DNA from: Apostichopus japonicus | Taxonomy: Eukaryota > Echinodermata > Holothuroidea > Aspidochirotida > Stichopodidae | Direction: 5' to 3' | DNA: 64,000 nucleotides | Assembly: GCF_037975245.1 (NCBI RefSeq) | Contig: NC_092565.1 | Coordinates: 18,641,999-18,705,998, forward strand | Shown: positions 60,167-64,000 of the stretch, in pieces | Numbering within the stretch: the stretch's first letter is position 1 | How the letters are laid out: every line of letters starts with the position of its first letter | Program-made: the position numbers and the translations under genes | The notes under the pieces: generated by a model | The model's input: only the letters and a program-made list of their open reading frames with translations | Told to the model about the DNA's origin: nothing | The model's database searches: none

Positions 60167-63100
60167 GGAACTAGTTCTTTTTACAAATGGACTTCCATTG
60201 ATCTCTGTCTAGGTGATTGCAACATAACCACCAGAAGGTCACTTTCTCGAACAAAATTTAGGGAGATACTGTAACTAAATCCTCACTTCAAAGTCTATTC
60301 AAACTACCTGTATTATGTAATGATTAAAAGATTGATTAGGAGATAACATCATGCGCAATTTGAAGTGAATGGTGTGCCTCAAACTTTCTTTTGTTTTGTT
60401 TTTATAACCTACAACCAAACCCTTCTCCTCCCTCCCTATACAGTAGTACCTCACATACGTTATGACGACCTACACATATCTTAAACTTCTAAGCAGGTAA
60501 AGGCTAGAATTCTGGAAGTCAGTATTTGCAGATGTGACAGTACTGTACCTAGTATCGCAAACTTAACAGGTGTACATCTGTAAACAATATTAAAAGGAAA
60601 GTAGGAATAGCACATACAAAACTGTACAGTGAAATTTATTTATATGCATATATTCAATATTTCATTCTTTATAGCTACAGTACCATCGACATCTATATTT
60701 ATATTTTGTATAAATCTTTCCAAACTCTTTTATCAAATCTACAAATTAAAATTTACAAATTTTTCCACAAAATCATTGTTGACAGAAACCAAATTCTATA
60801 GATTGACTAGGAGCAGGCAGGCAGGCACACACAGCTTACTGTATAGTTACTATCTATTCAAAACACCAAACAACAACAAATACTAGGGGTTTACACCCTT
60901 TCTGGCTGATTGCCAAAGTTTGACTACCTTGTCTGGTTTGTAGACAAACAAAGATTAACCATGTGAAGGTCACTTTCTGGATAAATTTTGTGTTATTGAA
61001 AAGATACCATGTAGTTAAAAATAGCATGCAATCTCTCTCAAATTTATTCATGGGCAATTCTATTAACAACAGAATCTTGATATAGATGATAATGTAATGA
61101 TATTACTGGATACTATGATTGGCTATACCTGACACACCTATTTATGAAAAACAAATAGTGCTAATTTGATAATATTAGTCTGAAAATTAACAATACACAT
61201 ATGAGTAGGCCTATTATGCATATCCTGCATATATCACTCAGGAATTCACAACAAACCAAGTTCACTGACTGGCCTACAGTAGCAAAGTGTGACTCATGGT
61301 AATAAAATTAGTAATTTAGCCAAATTTAGTACCATATATGCAAATAATCTTTTGTTGACTAATAGTTAGGGACTAAACAATTGCTGAAAAGTGGAAGTGG
61401 TGCAAGATGTGAATTTTGTCGTAGAAAATAAAGTATCTATCCATGATATTTAGCAATGCCATCCTTGACTTGCATCAGTCTGTGGTACAGTAAATAATAC
61501 TATATTTATATATGGACACTAAGTTTAGCTACTTTGTTACTTCTTCCTACAAAAGGAATGCTGCAGTCTATTGACACACATACAGTAAGGTCTTAGTAAG
61601 TTTTCTGTTATAAAGGCTAACCAAGTTTTCTGGTATTTAACTAAGTAAGAAAAGTAACTTTTGAACAAGCGTGCGAACAATCAGTTCTTAAGACTTCCTG
61701 TCGATTGAATCCACCACACATAACAAATATATTTCATCTTAAAGAAACTCATACCATGAACTCATGAACTCATAACATGAACAGGCCTCATACCATGAAC
61801 AACCAATTGAACACAAAACTTAATGTGAAGTTCTTCCATTAATGTAAAAATGTCGATCAAAGCAAAACACATTTAAGCTAAAACTAGGGCAATCTGATAT
61901 ACTGTAGATGTGGCTATTTTACCTGACTTTGTCTATAGATATGTGTGACGTTAATGTTACTGGCTATATTTAACACCTTATTTTACTCGAAGAAACCAAA
62001 AGTTTTATCGCAGTCATGTACTTATTCAACCAACAACTTCAGTGAAACTTTGGCTTAAAATTAGAACTTTGTAATGATGCAAGTTATAAGTAGCTCATCA
62101 CAACACAATGTTTAAAATCATCTCCCAAGTCTTGCCATACAGAACATCCAGTATTTATGTGTCAAGGACCTCCTGGGTGGTTGGGAAGTCTGGTGGTGAC
62201 ATCCATGGGGGAGGAAGGGGGGGGTTGAGAGAGGTACACCATATGGCAAGACAAGACTGAACTGAATTTTGATCTATAAAAGTTAGTATTTTGTTCCCCA
62301 CTAGCAAGCTCTCTCAAAGAGCTCTTGATGAATAAACTTCCCCAGGGAAAATTTATCAAAAGATACACAGATTTTTTTGGATATGAAAATCTTAGATTTC
62401 ATGTGCGAACCACTTTCTTAATTGGTCCTGCACACAAACTTTTACCAGGTTTCTAACCCTCAATTTCATGGAGGTTAATTGGAGGGTTAAAATTACAAAT
62501 AAGCTAGTGCATATGGTTGAAGGGCCGAAACTGTGAATGAACCAGTGGATATCACTACATATGAGTAAATAAGTATTTCAAGAAGTGAAGAAGACTAGGA
62601 AGGCTTTGATCCTATTTTCATACCAAAACAATGCAGTAATTAAGAGCTATTGCTTGAATAAATCTAACAGCAATTGTGAAGTGGACTATATTTATAGAAA
62701 GGTTAATAACTGGAACACAGACAAAAATAACACAACATGCAACCATGTATATACTACCCATCATTAATTTGTGAGGTATTACATGTATAATTACAGTTTC
62801 AAATTATCTAATGAATAGAATGCTGTAATTGTCATTTGATTACAGTATAACTTGAATATTGTAACTGCTGTGGACTAACTTAGTGTAGTCGTCCTTTCAT
62901 CACAGAAACCAACACGATGAAGGTGGCAGTTCAATGCTATATCTTAAGTTAGAGCAGTGGTAACACATGCAACGATAAATATTGCAAATCATGTGACGAG
63001 CATAGTCCAATATCCTTGCATATCTACTAGCAGGAGCTCAAGACGCAAGCAGCATATGTTGGTGACTGGATGCTTGCTCAGTCTGCACCTCCACTGAATT

Positions 63101-63171
63101 TGTGCTACAAACTATGTTAACATACTGGGTTTCAGCCTGTAAAAAGTAGGGTTACCATTATAACCCACAGT
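60167..63171. other. Non-coding sequence, nothing recognised
   Basis: AT-rich sequence with scattered TACTGTA and CAGTA words and a G-run at 62217-62225. No exon, RNA gene or element end identified. Confidence 0.5.
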
Positions 63172-63424
63172 CAGGGGGGGGGCAGCCGCCCCCCCTTGAG
63201 CATAATTTTTTTTTTTTGTTAATGTTTTTATGATATCGCTAGTATTTTCAAAAGAGAAAATGCTAAGATGCAACTTACAAGGCCTGGGAAGTGCCTTTTC
63301 CAGCGATCTGGGAGGCATTCTAAGCCAAAATTTTCTTGTACGCTTCGCGCCAATCATGGTGGCGCTACGCTTAGATAGTATACAGTTTCGCCCCTCCCTT
63401 GGCAAATTCCTGGCTACACGCCTG
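63172..63424 (-). mobile_element. hAT-like family A element with 8-bp TSD, one end shortened
   Basis: Inverted relative to 50262-50552. Its plus-strand right end is TGGCTACACGCCTG, but the left end goes from CAGG straight into the G/C-run stem and has lost the rest of the inverted repeat. The 8-mer CCCACAGT flanks both sides (63164-63171 and 63425-63432), so this shortened form appears to have been what inserted. The core blocks match the reference copy closely, suggesting recent activity. Confidence 0.88.
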
Positions 63425-63546
63425 CCCACAGTTAAGGTAATAAGGATACAATATACTTATGACCTTCCTAGGCAATAGATATATAAGTACCATTAAACTT
63501 TTATCAGAAGGAATTAATATATACGATATTTAAAAACAAACATACC

Positions 63547-63700
63547 TCAGATCCTATTGATGATAAGTTTGCTGCAGGAATGTATTATTGTCGTTGTGTT
63601 CTGCTGTATTGTTTTTATGTTTATGTCCGTGCATGTGTGTCCCGGCCAACGGCGACTGGAGTTGACTGTCAATTACCACTTACGTAGTATTATTGCACGC
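63547..63700 (-). promoter_or_regulatory. Putative non-coding first exon and promoter of the minus-strand gene
   Basis: On the minus strand a consensus donor GAG/GTATGT begins at 63546, and a candidate acceptor lies just 5' of the start codon of the coding region at 57480. Together they suggest a first non-coding exon here with the promoter further right. The exon's 5' limit is arbitrary. No TATA box or initiator was identified. Confidence 0.25.
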
Positions 63701-64000
63701 CGATGGAGACCTTACTTTTAGGCTGAGATTTGTCTGCGAATTGTACACTATAACGAAGCGAAGATTGTTACTTATATACACTCTCAGCGTAGCAGTTGCC
63801 TTAAATGACGTCCTCAACGATACTTATCATTAGGTTATTGCTGTCGTATGAACGAATTGAAGGTCTATGACTCTGTGTTGCAATATTAACAACTTCGATC
63901 CTTCTTGTTACTAGTAGTAGTGCAGTAAAAGTACATAATTTACAAATCAGCTACTAGACATGTGCAGTTCATGTGGCTAGTAAATGGCCATTTCAAGTAA

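Larger units (their letters stand above)
57481..63546 (-). other. Upstream region, possibly a long 5' intron of the minus-strand gene
   Basis: No coding exon recognised across 6 kb. It holds a duplicated block, a SINE with a (CATA)n tail, a 12-bp minisatellite and a hAT-like element, all listed separately. If the putative exon near 63.55 kb is real, this whole stretch is intron. Confidence 0.4.

Overview
This is animal nuclear DNA: AT-rich, intron-rich, and crowded with short interspersed repeats, microsatellites and minisatellites. It holds one clear conserved multi-exon gene, a second smaller gene, one tRNA gene and many non-autonomous transposons. The conserved gene encodes a PRC1/Ase1/MAP65 protein that is plainly metazoan. 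The base composition, the hAT-type miniature elements with CAGG/CAATGGCG-like ends and poly(G) tracts, and the tRNA-headed SINE with a (CATA)n tail suggest a marine deuterostome invertebrate, perhaps an echinoderm. The species assignment is inference only.

Layout. Positions 1-26800 show no gene I can support. They contain (TA)n tracts, a polypyrimidine tract, a ~140-150 bp tandem repeat (22.7-23.3 kb) and a series of miniature inverted-repeat elements. Several of these are complete, with terminal inverted repeats (TIRs) and 8-bp target-site duplications (8335-8985, 15169-15452, 24915-25536; also 50262-50552 and 63172-63424 further right). A tRNA-Trp(CCA) gene lies on the minus strand at 26825-26896.

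Positions 27711-46376 (plus strand) hold PRC1, which I rebuilt by hand as 15 coding exons with GT/AG junctions and a continuous frame of 701 codons plus stop. The promoter just upstream carries a CCAAT box and a CHR-like TTTGAA, the usual signature of G2/M genes. Its introns contain a foldback element, a long (TA)n, a 72-bp minisatellite of about 16 copies, a ~265-bp tandem duplication, and a 70-bp duplication that copied an exon end and its splice donor.

Positions 46377-54460 are probably the 3' UTR of PRC1 and the 3' flank of the second gene, since the two genes converge. They also hold a hAT-like element, a 29-bp minisatellite, a ~100-bp minisatellite and a tRNA-like fragment. Positions 54461-57480 (minus strand) carry a three-exon gene for a predicted 194-residue protein: N-terminal coiled coil, acidic middle, and a C-x2-C-x11-H-x3-C zinc-finger-like motif with UBZ4-type spacing. 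Its third exon has no methionine start and is easily missed. Its large intron contains an LTR-like direct-repeat pair. A non-coding first exon may lie near 63.55 kb, which would make most of 57.5-63.5 kb an intron containing a SINE, a (CATA)n tract and another hAT-like element.

PRC1 bundles antiparallel microtubules at the cytokinetic midzone. The second gene is not recognised and nothing in the sequence ties it functionally to PRC1. All splice junctions, family names and relationships here were read by eye without database searches.
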